Position numbers and translations under genes: made by a program. The notes under the pieces were generated by a model. That model saw nothing but the letters and a program-made list of their open reading frames with translations, did no database searches and was not told where the DNA came from. Below, one piece after another: positions 45,659-55,907 of a DNA stretch of 64,000 bases; the first letter of the stretch is position 1, and the number at the start of each line of letters is the position of its first letter. The stretch comes from Trichlorobacter thiogenes (GTDB lineage: Bacteria; Desulfobacterota; Desulfuromonadia; Geobacterales; Pseudopelobacteraceae): positions 1 through 64,000 of the forward strand of contig NZ_FUWR01000007.1 in the NCBI RefSeq assembly GCF_900167465.1. Direction: 5' to 3'.

Positions 45659-46711
45659 CTACTTCCGTTTCTGCAGCCGTTTGTGGGCCTCAAGCAAGAT
45701 AGTCTCCGTGGTTTCCCAATTGATACAGGCATCAGTGATGGATACACCATATTTAAGCTGTGAATGGTCAGCCGGTACCTTCTGGTTGCCTTCCTCAAGG
45801 TTGCTTTCGATCATCAGGCCGGAGATTGACTGGTTGCCGGCCACCACCTGATCAATGATCTGCTCCAGCACCTCTGGTTGCTTACGGAAATCCTTGTTTG
45901 AGTTACCGTGGCTGCAGTCAACCATGATGGTGGGGGTGAGGTTATTCTTTTTCAGGCTTTCTTCAGTGTGGATGATATCTTCAGGCAGATAGTTGGGCTT
46001 GCGTGAGCCACCCCGCAGGACAATATGTACATCAGGGTTGCCGGTGGTCTGTACAATGGAGGCGCGGCCTTCACGGTTGATGCCGAGGAAGCTGTGGGGA
46101 GCACGGGAAGAGATCATGGCATCAATGGCGATCTGCAGATTGCCGTCGGTGCCGTTTTTGAAACCGATCGGGAAGGAGAGGCCGCTGGCAAGTTCCCGGT
46201 GGGTCTGGGATTCGGTGGTGCGGGCACCGATGGCACCCCAGGAGATCAGGTCTGCCACATATTCCGGGGTAATCGGGTCAAGCATCTCGTTGGCCACCGG
46301 TACTTCAAGATCGGTCAGGCGGCAGAGCAGGCCGCGGGCAATGCCCAATCCCTTTGAAATGTTGTGTGAACCATCCATGCCAGGGTCATTGATCAACCCT
46401 TTCCAGCCTACCGTGGTGCGGGGTTTTTCAAAATAGACCCGCATAACCAGCAGTAACTGGTCATCAACCTTGCGGGAAAGAGCGGAAAGCCGCTTGGCAT
46501 ACTCAACCGCTGCTTCGGTGTCATGGATTGAGCAGGGCCCAACCACCACCATTAGACGACGATCACGGCGTTGCAGGATTTCTTTGATTCTTTCACGGCT
46601 ACGGGAGACAAACTCCCGACCGGTGTCTGACATGGGGAAGACCTGGCGCAGATCAGCCGGGGCAATAATAGGGGTAATGCCTGAAACTTTCAGGTTGTTG
46701 GTCTTGATCAT
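45659..46711 (-). CDS. aroF: 3-Deoxy-7-phosphoheptulonate (DAHP) synthase, class I
   Basis: First enzyme of the shikimate pathway, joining phosphoenolpyruvate and erythrose 4-phosphate. It has 350 residues, matching the AroF/AroG/AroH type Ia class. VVGPCSIHDTEAAVEYA, MRVYFEKPRTTVGWKGLINDP and GARTTESQTHRELASGLS are diagnostic, as are VDCSHGNSNKD and SLEEGNQ (SNLEEGNQ here). The N-terminal part should confer aromatic-amino-acid feedback. The ATG at 46711 has GAGG upstream and is preferred over a TTG at 46729. Which E. coli isozyme it resembles in regulation is not clear, so the symbol denotes the class. Confidence 0.95.
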   Translation of the reverse strand: MIKTNNLKVSGITPIIAPADLRQVFPMSDTGREFVSRSRERIKEILQRRDRRLMVVVGPCSIHDTEAAVEYAKRLSALSRKVDDQLLLVMRVYFEKPRTTVGWKGLINDPGMDGSHNISKGLGIARGLLCRLTDLEVPVANEMLDPITPEYVADLISWGAIGARTTESQTHRELASGLSFPIGFKNGTDGNLQIAIDAMISSRAPHSFLGINREGRASIVQTTGNPDVHIVLRGGSRKPNYLPEDIIHTEESLKKNNLTPTIMVDCSHGNSNKDFRKQPEVLEQIIDQVVAGNQSISGLMIESNLEEGNQKVPADHSQLKYGVSITDACINWETTETILLEAHKRLQKRK

Positions 46712-46774
46712 GGCAACGCCTCGCAGCAAGGAAAATGATAAACAAGTACTCTTTCTACTGGATTGGAGTAAAGC

Positions 46775-47350
46775 TTGTCAAATTCAAACAGGTTTCATGG
46801 TACTAAACAGGCGGTGTTTCTTGATCGTGATGGCACGATCAATGTTGAAAAAGAGTACCTCTACCGGGTGGAGGAGTTTGAGTTTACCCCCGGTGCGGTG
46901 GAGGCGATCAAGCTGCTGAATCAGGCAGGCTATCTGGTGGTGGTGGTCACCAACCAGTCCGGTGTGGCGCGGGGCTACTATGCTGAAGAGGATGTGAAGC
47001 AGCTGCATCTTCATATTGATGCAGTACTTGCATCTCACGGGGCCCGGGTGGATGCCTGGTATTACTGCCCCCATCATGAGCAGGGCCAGCCCCCCTATAA
47101 TCAGGAGTGCGACTGCCGCAAGCCAATGCCCGGCATGTTACTGCAGGCTGCAGCTGACCATGCAATTGATCTTACCCGTTCCTGGATGGTGGGGGATAAA
47201 ACGGCTGACATTGAGGCCGGGCAGGCTGCCGGATGCAAACCGGTGTTGGTAATGACCGGCTATGGGGCTGAAGTGGCCGATGAGGTGTCTTCTCAGGTAA
47301 CGTGCTGTGCAGACCTACTGGCTGCAGCCCACCTGATTGTGGCTGTTTGA
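46775..47350 (+). CDS. gmhB: D-glycero-beta-D-manno-heptose 1,7-bisphosphate 7-phosphatase
   Basis: HAD-superfamily phosphatase in ADP-heptose synthesis for the lipopolysaccharide core. It has 191 residues. The nucleophile motif FLDRDGTINVEKEYLY, VVVVTNQSGVARGYY, the zinc-binding CPHHEQG...CDCRKPMPGML and VGDKTADIEAG are all present. The start appears to be TTG at 46775, supported by TTGGAG seven bases upstream, because no ATG in frame lies before the nucleophile motif. It precedes mreC, linking outer-membrane and wall genes. Confidence 0.93.
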   Translation: MSNSNRFHGTKQAVFLDRDGTINVEKEYLYRVEEFEFTPGAVEAIKLLNQAGYLVVVVTNQSGVARGYYAEEDVKQLHLHIDAVLASHGARVDAWYYCPHHEQGQPPYNQECDCRKPMPGMLLQAAADHAIDLTRSWMVGDKTADIEAGQAAGCKPVLVMTGYGAEVADEVSSQVTCCADLLAAAHLIVAV

Positions 47351-47459
47351 CAGGGGGTAAGACCCTGTGCTAATGCTATTTTTTTAAATTTATGAAATGA
47401 AACCTTGTATGCTCCTGACTTCCTGGAAGAGGAAGTGGCAGAAGGGTGCTCCTTTACCT

Positions 47460-48284
47460 ATGTTTGATTTTTTTCGTAAATATTCATTGCCTATTCTGGT
47501 TGTTGTGGGGCTACTCGTCGCACTGATCACCTATTCACTGAATCTGTCCCGGACACGTCAGGCAAACCTGCTTGAACGGGGTGTTAATGGTGCGCTCGCT
47601 CCGGCCCAGAAACAGGCAACCCGCAGCGGCGGCCTGTTGGGTCGAATCTGGCATGATTATATTGATCTGGTGGACCTGAAGCAGGAAAACAGCCGTCTCA
47701 AGGGCGATATAAAACAGCTGAACAGCGCTTTGGCCGCTGCTGGCGAGGCGCTGCGTGAAAATGAGCGTCTGACTCATCTGCTTGACCTGCGCAAGACGGT
47801 TAAGGAACCGACCGTTGCTGCGATGGTAATTGGTGAGGATGTCACCCCCTGGTTTCGCTCGCTGACGATTGATCGTGGTTCCGAGAACGGGATCAGAGAG
47901 GGAATGCCGGTCCTTGCAGCCAACGGGGTGGTGGGGCAGACCGTCAAGGTAACGGCCAACTCCAGTCGGGTACTGTTGTTAACCGACCATGCCAGCGGCA
48001 TTGCCGCCATGATACAGCGTTCCCGTGCCCGCGGGGTGGTCAAGGGACGCGGCGACAACCTCTGCTCACTGGAATTTACCATGCGTGGCGAAGATGTGCA
48101 GGTGGGTGATCAGGTGGTCAGCTCTGGCATAGGCGGTATCTTTGCCAAGGGCCTGCCGATTGGTGAGGTGGCCATGGTGAAGAAGGGCGAGTATGGCATC
48201 TTCCAGACGGTAACCATCCGTCCCACGGTCAGTACAGCCCATCTTGAAGAGGTGCTGGTGGTTCTGCGAGTACCACGTGATTAA
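47460..48284 (+). CDS. mreC: Rod shape-determining protein MreC
   Basis: Bitopic membrane protein organising the elongation (Rod) complex in the periplasm. With the ATG at 47460 it has 274 residues: a membrane helix at about 9-27, a coiled coil near 65-105 (LKQENSRLKGDIKQLNSALAAAGEALRE) and the paired beta domains of MreC (TIDRGSENGIREGMPVLAANGVVGQTVKV and following). An upstream in-frame ATG at 47397 would add 21 unconserved residues. It is followed at 12 bases by mreD. No mreB gene is immediately upstream in this window. Confidence 0.93.
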   Translation: MFDFFRKYSLPILVVVGLLVALITYSLNLSRTRQANLLERGVNGALAPAQKQATRSGGLLGRIWHDYIDLVDLKQENSRLKGDIKQLNSALAAAGEALRENERLTHLLDLRKTVKEPTVAAMVIGEDVTPWFRSLTIDRGSENGIREGMPVLAANGVVGQTVKVTANSSRVLLLTDHASGIAAMIQRSRARGVVKGRGDNLCSLEFTMRGEDVQVGDQVVSSGIGGIFAKGLPIGEVAMVKKGEYGIFQTVTIRPTVSTAHLEEVLVVLRVPRD

Positions 48285-48296
48285 GGGTACGCAGTC

Positions 48297-48785
48297 ATGA
48301 CCGGTTTTTTGAAGGGGGCACTGGTGGTGTTGGCGCTGGTGGTGCTGCAGACATCAGTGTTGCCCCAGTATCTGACCACACTCTATAAGCCTGACCTGCT
48401 GCTGATTCTAATGGTCTTTCTTGCCCTGCGGGCGCCTGTCAGCACCAGCCTCCCGGCTGCGTACGGTCTCGGCCTGTTAAAAGATTGCTTAAGCGGTCTC
48501 TACCTTGGTTTAAATGCCTTTTCGTTTTTAATTGTGTATCTGGTGTTAAAAGCCCTTTCTGACCGCCTTTATGTTCAGAATGCACTGTTACTGGTCTTGA
48601 CGGTTTCTCTCTCCACCCTTGCCACCATGCTGATCAATACCGTCCTGCTGACAATTTTCTCAGAGGCCAGCGGCATATTTTCATCAATGTTGACCGCCAT
48701 GTTACCGCACCTGTTGATGAATGCCTTTATCGCATCTCTGGTGGCGGTATTTCCTGAATTTGGTCGAGTCAGGATAGCCAAATGA
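48297..48785 (+). CDS. mreD: Rod shape-determining protein MreD
   Basis: A 162-residue integral membrane protein with five or six helices, part of the Rod complex. Low sequence conservation is normal for MreD. The call rests on KPDLLLILMVFLAL, the GLLKDCLSGLYLGLNAF segment typical of the family, and position between mreC and mrdA. The mrdA ATG overlaps its stop (ATGA). Confidence 0.9.
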   Translation: MTGFLKGALVVLALVVLQTSVLPQYLTTLYKPDLLLILMVFLALRAPVSTSLPAAYGLGLLKDCLSGLYLGLNAFSFLIVYLVLKALSDRLYVQNALLLVLTVSLSTLATMLINTVLLTIFSEASGIFSSMLTAMLPHLLMNAFIASLVAVFPEFGRVRIAK

Positions 48786-50698
48786 TCAAAGGACAGCGCT
48801 ACGTCAGGGAGCTTGCCCAGCCACGGCAGCGCACTATTCCATTGGCTATCGTGGTGACGGTGCTGTTCTTTCTGCTGTTGTTGCGCCTCTGGTACCTGCA
48901 GATTATCAAGGTTGATGACTATCGGACCATGTCAGAGAATAACCGGCTGCGTTTTCTGCCGGTAGCCGCCTCCCGCGGTGCCTTGATGGATCGCAACGGA
49001 ACGGTAATGGTTAATAACCGTCCCTCCTTCAGTCTGTCGATCATTCCGCAAGAGGTTAAGGATGTCGAAGGAATGCTTGACCGGCTGGCCGCGCTTCTGA
49101 AGCTTGACCGGGCTGAGCTGCAGGAACGCTGGGAGAAAACCAAGGGGCGCGCCCGTTACTATCCGGTGGTGATTGCGGTGAATATCACCCAGGACCAGGT
49201 TGAGATAGTGGAAGAAAACCGGTTGCGCTTGCCTGGGGTAGAGGTCAGTGTCAAGCCGATCCGGGAATATGCCTTTCAGAATTCAGCTGCTCACCTGCTG
49301 GGGTATATTGGTGAGGTCTCTGATAAAGAGTTGGATGCTCCTGCCTACAGTGACTATAACCCAGGTGACTATGTTGGCAAAAACGGCATTGAAAAAGCCT
49401 GGGAAAAAGAGTTGCATGGCAGTGATGGCGGTCGGCAGCTTGAGGTTGATTCCAGAGGCCGCGTATTGCGGGTGCTGAGCGAGAGCAGTCCGACCGTTGG
49501 CAACAGTCTGGTCCTGACAGTGGACAGCCGGTTACAGCGGACAGCAGAGCAGGCGTTTGGGGGGCAGGCTGGTGCTGCGGTGGTGATGAATGTGAACAAT
49601 GGGGAAGTGCTGGCCTTTGTCAGCAGCCCTACCTTTGACCCCTCGCTCTTTGCCGGGCGTATTCCGGCAGATATCTGGAAGAAATATCTTGAAGATAAAC
49701 GTCATCCCCTTGAGAACAAGGCCTTAGCCGGCCAGTATCCACCCGGCTCAACCTTTAAGATGTTGACTGCTCTGGCAGGCCTTGAAGCAGGAGTCATCAA
49801 TGAAAATACAACGGTACATTGCGATGGCGCCTATGAAATGGGAGGCAGTAAATTCCGCTGCTGGAGCAAGTCCGGTCATGGTAGTGTTAACCTGCGAAAA
49901 TCGTTGAAGGAGTCCTGTGACGTCTACTATTACCATCTGGGCGAAAAGCTGGGGGTTGACCGTATTGCGGCGATGGCCGAGCGTTTTATGTTGGGAAAAG
50001 AGCTGGGTATAGGGCTGCAAAATGAAAAGAAAGGGTTGGTTCCCAGTACTGCCTGGAAGTTGAAGCGCTTTGGTAAAAAATGGTTTCCCGGTGAGACCCT
50101 GCCGGTGGCCATTGGGCAGGGCTATGTCCTGATGACACCGATTCAGCTGGCCTCCATGGTGGCGACGGTTGCCAATGAAGGGACCATTTACCGGCCACAT
50201 CTGGTCAAGAAGGTGGTTGATCCTGATGGCAAAACCATTAAGGAATTTACTCCTGAAACCATTGGTACCACCGGTATAGCTCCGGCCTCGTTCAAAAAAG
50301 TGAAGCAGGGCCTCTACGCTGTTGTCAATGATCCTGGTGGAACCGGTGCCAATGCCCGTTTATGGGATCAGAAGGTGGCTGGCAAGACCGGTACATCCCA
50401 GGTCGTAAAACTGGGGGAAGACCGTAAAAAAGCCCGCAAGTATGAACATATGGATCATGGTTTGTTTGTGGCCTTTGCCCCCTACGACAAGCCGGAGGTT
50501 GCCGTGGCCGTGGTGGTGGAACATGGCGGTGGTGGCGGTGCGGTAGCAGCTCCGATTGCCGGCAAGATCCTGCGTAGCTACTTTGATCTACAGAAACCGC
50601 CTCCAAAACAGAAACCCGCCGAGAAGGAAGAGCAAGAACCGGCAGAAACGCCTGTCAAACGGCAGGAAATGCCGGCTGAGAGAGAGACTGAAGAGTGA
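48782..50698 (+). CDS. mrdA: Penicillin-binding protein 2 (Rod-complex transpeptidase)
   Basis: Peptidoglycan DD-transpeptidase for lateral wall growth. It has 638 residues. A membrane anchor at about 20-42 is followed by the pedestal dimerisation domain and the transpeptidase domain with STFK at 323-326, SCD (in ESCDVYYY) near 380 and KTGT at 535-538. The last 40 residues are Pro/Glu/Lys-rich and probably disordered. The stop overlaps the rodA GTG start, so the partner polymerase is translationally coupled. Confidence 0.96.
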   Translation: MIKGQRYVRELAQPRQRTIPLAIVVTVLFFLLLLRLWYLQIIKVDDYRTMSENNRLRFLPVAASRGALMDRNGTVMVNNRPSFSLSIIPQEVKDVEGMLDRLAALLKLDRAELQERWEKTKGRARYYPVVIAVNITQDQVEIVEENRLRLPGVEVSVKPIREYAFQNSAAHLLGYIGEVSDKELDAPAYSDYNPGDYVGKNGIEKAWEKELHGSDGGRQLEVDSRGRVLRVLSESSPTVGNSLVLTVDSRLQRTAEQAFGGQAGAAVVMNVNNGEVLAFVSSPTFDPSLFAGRIPADIWKKYLEDKRHPLENKALAGQYPPGSTFKMLTALAGLEAGVINENTTVHCDGAYEMGGSKFRCWSKSGHGSVNLRKSLKESCDVYYYHLGEKLGVDRIAAMAERFMLGKELGIGLQNEKKGLVPSTAWKLKRFGKKWFPGETLPVAIGQGYVLMTPIQLASMVATVANEGTIYRPHLVKKVVDPDGKTIKEFTPETIGTTGIAPASFKKVKQGLYAVVNDPGGTGANARLWDQKVAGKTGTSQVVKLGEDRKKARKYEHMDHGLFVAFAPYDKPEVAVAVVVEHGGGGGAVAAPIAGKILRSYFDLQKPPPKQKPAEKEEQEPAETPVKRQEMPAERETEE

Positions 50699-51795
50699 TT
50701 GACCGTCGTCTTGTAACCAACTTTGACTGGACCCTGATCGGTCTGGTCAGCGCCATCTGCCTGATGGGGGTGCTGAATATCTACAGTGCCTCGGCAGCCT
50801 ATAAACTGGGCGGCGCGCCCTACTACATCAAACAGCTGAACTGGATGGCCTTTGGACTGCTGCTGTCACTGGTGGTGGCAAGTCTTGATTATCATATCCT
50901 TGAAGACTTCTCCTACTGGTTCTACGGTTTTCTGGTGCTGCTCCTGATTGCGGTGCTTTTGGTGGGCAAACGCTCATTGGGGGCAACCCGCTGGCTTAAC
51001 CTCGGTTTTTTTACCATTCAGCCCTCAGAATTGATGAAGATTGTCATTGTGATCACCTTTGCGCGCTTCTTTAACAATTTTCATTCGGTAGGGGGGCTGA
51101 CGGTCAAAGAGATGCTGATCCCGCTGGGGTTGCTGGCTCTGCCTACCCTGTTGATCATGAAACAACCTGATCTTGGCACTGCCACTCTGGTGGTGATGAT
51201 TGCTGTTTCCATGGCTTTCTTCATCGGGTTCCGCTGGGCCACCATCGTCACTTTTGCCTTGGTTACGGTGCCGCTTTTCTGGTTTACCTGGGCTGTCTAC
51301 ATGAAGCCGTATCAGAAAAACCGGGTGCTTGATTTTATCAATCCCGAGCGTTCCCGGTTGGGCAGCGGGTATCATATTATTCAAAGCAAGATTGCGGTTG
51401 GTTCCGGCGGTTTCTGGGGCAAGGGCTATGTCAAAGGCACCCAGGCCCAGCTGCGTTTTCTGCCAGAGCAGCATACTGATTTTGCCTTTTCTGTCTTTGC
51501 AGAAGAATGGGGCTTTTTCGGCACCTTGATCCTGATCTTGCTCTACCTCTGTCTGATCCTTTGGGGGCTGAATATCGCCCGGCGCTGCAATGATCGACTT
51601 GGCGGCCTGCTTGCCGTGGGGGTCACGGCAATGCTGTTCTGGCATGCGGTAATCAACATCGGCATGGTGATCGGTCTCTTTCCGGTGGTGGGGGTGCCGC
51701 TGCCGTTCTTTTCCTATGGTGGCACCTCCATGATTACTTCCATGGTCGGTGTCGGAATTTTACAAAGTATCAGCATGCGACGGTTTATGTTTTAA
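50695..51795 (+). CDS. rodA: Peptidoglycan glycosyltransferase RodA (SEDS family)
   Basis: Multi-pass polymerase (366 residues, about ten helices) partnering PBP2 in cell elongation. LGATRWLNLGFFTIQPSELMKI, MKQPDLGTATL and the loop YHIIQSKIAVGSGGFWGKGY are SEDS signatures, as are FLPEQHTDFAFSVFAEEWGF and GVPLPFFSYGGTS near the end. The start is GTG at 50695, overlapping the mrdA stop. It closes the mre-mrd cluster. Confidence 0.97.
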   Translation: MIDRRLVTNFDWTLIGLVSAICLMGVLNIYSASAAYKLGGAPYYIKQLNWMAFGLLLSLVVASLDYHILEDFSYWFYGFLVLLLIAVLLVGKRSLGATRWLNLGFFTIQPSELMKIVIVITFARFFNNFHSVGGLTVKEMLIPLGLLALPTLLIMKQPDLGTATLVVMIAVSMAFFIGFRWATIVTFALVTVPLFWFTWAVYMKPYQKNRVLDFINPERSRLGSGYHIIQSKIAVGSGGFWGKGYVKGTQAQLRFLPEQHTDFAFSVFAEEWGFFGTLILILLYLCLILWGLNIARRCNDRLGGLLAVGVTAMLFWHAVINIGMVIGLFPVVGVPLPFFSYGGTSMITSMVGVGILQSISMRRFMF

Positions 51796-51858
51796 TATTT
51801 TTGTGGTAAAGTTCATCGGTTTCACCATCCACACGTCATAAAAACCTGGAGATACACA

Positions 51859-54558
51859 ATGATCAGCAGTCTGATTCGCAAGGTTATCGGCAGTAAAAAC
51901 GAACGTGAACTGAAACGGCTTTGGCCGATTGTTGCCAAGATAAACAGCCTTGAACCACAGATGCAGGCTCTGTCCGATGAGGCTCTGCGGGGTAAGACCG
52001 CCGAGTTTAAAGAGCGTTACAGCAAGGGCGAGTCTCTGGACTCCATGTTGCCCGAGGCGTTTGCGGTCTGCCGTGAAGGTGGCCGTCGTGAACTGGGGAT
52101 GCGCCATTTCGATGTGCAGCTGATCGGCGGTATGACCCTGCATAATGGCAAGATCGCTGAAATGAAGACCGGTGAAGGTAAGACCCTGGTGGCAACCCTG
52201 GCGGCCTACCTGAATGCCCTTTCCGGTAAAGGCGTCCATGTGGTGACGGTCAACGACTACCTGGCACGGCGTGACTCGGAATGGATGGGGCGGCTCTATG
52301 GTTTTCTGGGGCTGACCACCGGTGTGATCCTGCATGGCCTGACCGATGAAGAGCGGCGTGAAAACTACGCTGCGGATATCACCTACGGCACCAACAACGA
52401 ATTCGGGTTCGATTACCTGCGTGATAACATGAAGTTCTCGCTGGAGGATTATGTGCAGCGTGGCTTTAACTTTGCCGTAGTTGACGAGGTTGACTCGATC
52501 CTGATCGACGAAGCCCGTACCCCGCTGATTATCTCCGGCCCCACGGAAGAATCCACGGACAAATACTACGTCATCAACCAGATTATTCCCCGCCTGGTTC
52601 TGGGCGAGGTCAAAGAGGTTGAGGCCAATACCATCTCCGGTAAGAAAAAGACCTACACCGGCGATTACACCATTGATGAAAAGGCCAAGAGTGCCACCCT
52701 GACGGAACAGGGTGTTTCCAATGTTGAAAAACTGCTCAAGATCGAAAACCTGTACGACCCGCGCAATATCGAGACCTTGCACCATGTTAATCAGGCTCTG
52801 CGTGCCCACGCCATGTATAAGCGGGATGTGGATTATGTGGTCAAGGATGGCGAGGTGCTGATCGTTGATGAATTTACCGGCCGTCTGATGCCTGGCCGTC
52901 GCTGGTCAGATGGTCTGCACCAGGCGGTTGAGGCCAAGGAAGGGGTGCGGATCGAGAGTGAAAACCAGACCCTGGCCACCATTACCTTCCAGAACTATTT
53001 CCGGATGTATGCCAAGCTGTCCGGCATGACCGGTACGGCTGATACTGAAGCAGAAGAATTTCACAAGATCTACAAGCTGGATGTGACGGTGATCCCCACC
53101 AACCGTCCGCTGCTGCGCCCAGACTACCCTGATGTGATCTACAAGACTGAACGTGAAAAGTTTGACGCGGTTATCAAGGATATCAAGGAACATTACGAAA
53201 AAGGGCAGCCCTGTCTGGTGGGTACCATTTCCATTGAAAAATCAGAGGTGCTGTCCGAGCTGCTGCGTAAGCAAGGGGTGCCACACTTTGTCCTGAACGC
53301 CAAGCAGCATGAGAAAGAGGCAGAGATCGTTTCCCAGGCCGGCCGCAAACAGGCGATCACCATTGCCACCAACATGGCGGGCCGTGGTACCGATATCGTG
53401 CTGGGTGGTAACCCAGACAGCCTGCTGAAACAGTGGAAACTGACCAACCCAGAGGTCACTGAAGAGCAGACAACCGCCATGCTGGCGCAGTTTAAGCAGC
53501 AGTGTGCCACTGAGCATGATGAGGTGGTGGCCCTGGGCGGTCTGCATATTATCGGTACCGAGCGCCATGAATCACGCCGGATTGACAACCAGTTGCGGGG
53601 CCGTTCCGGTCGTCAGGGGGACCCCGGTTCATCACGGTTTTACCTCTCACTGCAGGATGACCTGCTGCGGATCTTCGGTTCCGAGCGGGTTGCCAAGATC
53701 ATGGACTTCCTCAAGATTGAAGAGGGAGAGGCGATCACCCACAGCATGATCAACAAGTCGATTGAAAATGCCCAGAAAAAGGTGGAAGCCCACAACTTTG
53801 AGATCCGTAAGCACCTGATCGATTACGATGACGTCATGAACAAGCAGCGTGAGGTGATCTACACCCAGCGTCGCGAAATCCTGGCTGGTGAGGATATCCG
53901 CGAGAGCTTCCTTGAGATGCTGGATGACACCATCGGTGATATCGTCAAGGCCTATGCCTTTGAAAAGGATGCACCGCTTGAGTGGGATTGGGAGTCGCTG
54001 TCCGAGACCGTCTTCCGCTGCTTCTCGCTGCAGTTGGAGCTGACTCGTGAGATGATCGCCCGCCTGAATGCCGATGGCCTGCAGGCCATGCTGAAGGAGC
54101 AGGTCCACGCCATTGTCAACCGCAAGGCTGAAGACCTTGGCGATGAGCTGATGGATCATCTGATCCGGGTGGTGATGCTGCAGGCGATTGACGTACACTG
54201 GAAAGACCACCTGCTGAATATTGACCATCTTAAAGAAGGGATCGGCCTGCGCAGCTATGGCCAGAAGGATCCCAAGCAGGAGTACAAGAAAGAGGCCTTC
54301 CACCTCTTTATGGAGATGATCATCCGTATCCGAGAGGAAACGGTTGAGAAGGTCTTCTGGGTTCAGATTGAGAAAGAAGAAGATATTGATGAGCTGGAAG
54401 AAGAACAGGTGGAGCGTAGCCGCAAGATGTTCCAGGCCATTACGGTTAATGACGATGAGCATCCTGCCGAGCCCGCCAAGAGCAAGAAAAATGCGGGTCG
54501 TAATGAGGCGTGTCCCTGTGGTAGTGGCAAAAAGTACAAGAAATGCTGCGGCAAGTAA
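51859..54558 (+). CDS. secA: Preprotein translocase motor SecA
   Basis: ATPase driving post-translational export through SecYEG. It has 899 residues. Walker [14 protein letters not shown] is near 102-114, [20 protein letters not shown] near 208-227, [10 protein letters not shown] near 390, and [13 protein letters not shown] near 502-514. A C-terminal zinc-binding SEC-C motif [14 protein letters not shown] (last 16 residues) serves SecB or ribosome interaction. CTGGAG precedes the ATG. An inverted-repeat element follows the stop. Confidence 0.98.
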   Translation: MISSLIRKVIGSKNERELKRLWPIVAKINSLEPQMQALSDEALRGKTAEFKERYSKGESLDSMLPEAFAVCREGGRRELGMRHFDVQLIGGMTLHNGKIAEMKTGEGKTLVATLAAYLNALSGKGVHVVTVNDYLARRDSEWMGRLYGFLGLTTGVILHGLTDEERRENYAADITYGTNNEFGFDYLRDNMKFSLEDYVQRGFNFAVVDEVDSILIDEARTPLIISGPTEESTDKYYVINQIIPRLVLGEVKEVEANTISGKKKTYTGDYTIDEKAKSATLTEQGVSNVEKLLKIENLYDPRNIETLHHVNQALRAHAMYKRDVDYVVKDGEVLIVDEFTGRLMPGRRWSDGLHQAVEAKEGVRIESENQTLATITFQNYFRMYAKLSGMTGTADTEAEEFHKIYKLDVTVIPTNRPLLRPDYPDVIYKTEREKFDAVIKDIKEHYEKGQPCLVGTISIEKSEVLSELLRKQGVPHFVLNAKQHEKEAEIVSQAGRKQAITIATNMAGRGTDIVLGGNPDSLLKQWKLTNPEVTEEQTTAMLAQFKQQCATEHDEVVALGGLHIIGTERHESRRIDNQLRGRSGRQGDPGSSRFYLSLQDDLLRIFGSERVAKIMDFLKIEEGEAITHSMINKSIENAQKKVEAHNFEIRKHLIDYDDVMNKQREVIYTQRREILAGEDIRESFLEMLDDTIGDIVKAYAFEKDAPLEWDWESLSETVFRCFSLQLELTREMIARLNADGLQAMLKEQVHAIVNRKAEDLGDELMDHLIRVVMLQAIDVHWKDHLLNIDHLKEGIGLRSYGQKDPKQEYKKEAFHLFMEMIIRIREETVEKVFWVQIEKEEDIDELEEEQVERSRKMFQAITVNDDEHPAEPAKSKKNAGRNEACPCGSGKKYKKCCGK

Positions 54559-54569
54559 TAAAAAGGTGA

Positions 54570-54677
54570 TTTAACGCAAAGACGCAGAGATGCAGAGAAC
54601 CCTGAAACTGAAAGAATCTATAAAAATGAGTTGTTTTTCTCTGTGCCATTGCGTCTCTCTTTTTTCTTTGCGTTAAA
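54570..54677. repeat. Intergenic inverted repeat with ACGCAGAG-type heptads (copy 2)
   Basis: TTTAACGCAAAGA at 54570-54582 and TCTTTGCGTTAAA at 54665-54677 are perfect 13-bp terminal inverted repeats. Inside, ACGCAGAG and ATGCAGAG units on the left face TCTCTGTG and GCGTCTCTC on the right. It resembles the element at 33384-33519 in size and design. It separates secA from argJ. Confidence 0.7.
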
Positions 54678-54707
54678 AATTGGGTCTTGATTTTTTAGGG
54701 GTTGATG

Positions 54708-55886
54708 ATGCTCAAAGGTTTTCAGTTTTCTGCTGTTGAGGCGGCTATAAAAAAGCCGGGTCGTAAGGATCTGGCCCTGATCTTTTCCGAGGCTCCGGCA
54801 ACGGCTGCAGCGGTCTTTACCACCAACGCGGTCAAGGCGGCCCCGGTGCTGCTCTCTGCTGAACGGATTGCCGGTGGTAAGGCCCAGGCACTGGTGGTTA
54901 ACAGCGGTAATGCCAATGCCTGTACTGGCGCCCAGGGGATGCTGGATGCCCAAAAGACCAGTCAGATACTGGCAGCAGGGTTAGGCATTGCAGAAGAACT
55001 GGTGCAGATCTCTTCCACCGGCGTGATCGGTGTGCCGTTGCCGATGGATCGCCTGACCGCTGCCATTCCCGCTCTGGTGGCTGGTTGCGGCAGTGCGGGA
55101 ATTGATGACCTGGCTGCAGCCATCATGACCACTGACACCTTTCCCAAGGTTGCCCAGCGGAGCGGCAGTGCAGGCGGTGTCAGCTATACCGTGGCCGGGG
55201 TTGCCAAGGGGGCTGGTATGATTATGCCCAACATGGCCACCATGCTCTCCTTTGTGTTGACTGATGCGGCGATTGATCCTGCCCTGATCGACCGTATCTT
55301 CCGTTCCAGTGTTGATCGCTCCTTTAACGCCATTACCATTGATGGTGACACCTCTACCAATGATACCTGTCTGCTGATGGCCAACGGCGCTGCCGGAACG
55401 CCGGTAATCGCTGCAGGGACACCTGAGGCTGAACAGTTTGCAGGATTGCTTGATGAAGTGCTGTTGGATCTGGCCAAGCTGATTGTCAAGGATGGGGAAG
55501 GTGCCACCAAGTTTGTGGAGATCCGCATCAGCGGTGCTGAGTCTGATGCCGATGCCAAGCGGGCTGCCATGGCGGTTGCCAACTCATCGCTGGTCAAGAC
55601 CGCCTTCTTTGGGCAGGATGCAAACTGGGGCCGGATCTTTGCTGCCGTGGGCTATTCTGGCGCCAAGGTCAACCCTGATCTGCTGGCACTCTGGTTTGAT
55701 GATGTCTGTATGGCAAAATCCGGTATCTTCAGCGGCGGTGATGCCGAGGCCAGAGGTACTGAAGTGTTGCGTAAAAAAGAGTTTAGCGTGCAGGTTGATC
55801 TTGGACTGGGGCAGGGGAGTGCAACGGTTTACACCTCAGACCTGTCCCACGAATACGTCAGTATCAACGCTGATTATCGTACCTGA
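54708..55886 (+). CDS. argJ: Glutamate N-acetyltransferase / amino-acid acetyltransferase
   Basis: Transfers acetyl from N-acetylornithine to glutamate in the cyclic arginine pathway, and may also use acetyl-CoA. It has 392 residues. The VVNSGNANACTGAQG motif and the autocleavage site in PNMATMLSF, where Thr178 becomes the N-terminal nucleophile of the beta chain, are clear. NSLVKTAFFGQDANWGR is represented by SSLVKTAFFGQDANWGR. AGGGG at 54697-54701 best fits the ATG at 54708, although 54705 is possible. Confidence 0.97.
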   Translation: MLKGFQFSAVEAAIKKPGRKDLALIFSEAPATAAAVFTTNAVKAAPVLLSAERIAGGKAQALVVNSGNANACTGAQGMLDAQKTSQILAAGLGIAEELVQISSTGVIGVPLPMDRLTAAIPALVAGCGSAGIDDLAAAIMTTDTFPKVAQRSGSAGGVSYTVAGVAKGAGMIMPNMATMLSFVLTDAAIDPALIDRIFRSSVDRSFNAITIDGDTSTNDTCLLMANGAAGTPVIAAGTPEAEQFAGLLDEVLLDLAKLIVKDGEGATKFVEIRISGAESDADAKRAAMAVANSSLVKTAFFGQDANWGRIFAAVGYSGAKVNPDLLALWFDDVCMAKSGIFSGGDAEARGTEVLRKKEFSVQVDLGLGQGSATVYTSDLSHEYVSINADYRT

Positions 55887-55907
55887 TTCCCTACGGGAGG
55901 TAGCACG

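Noticed and set aside
51760-52809. Minus-strand 349-codon open frame opposite secA
   Set aside because: It is antisense to the highly conserved SecA nucleotide-binding region and has no family resemblance.
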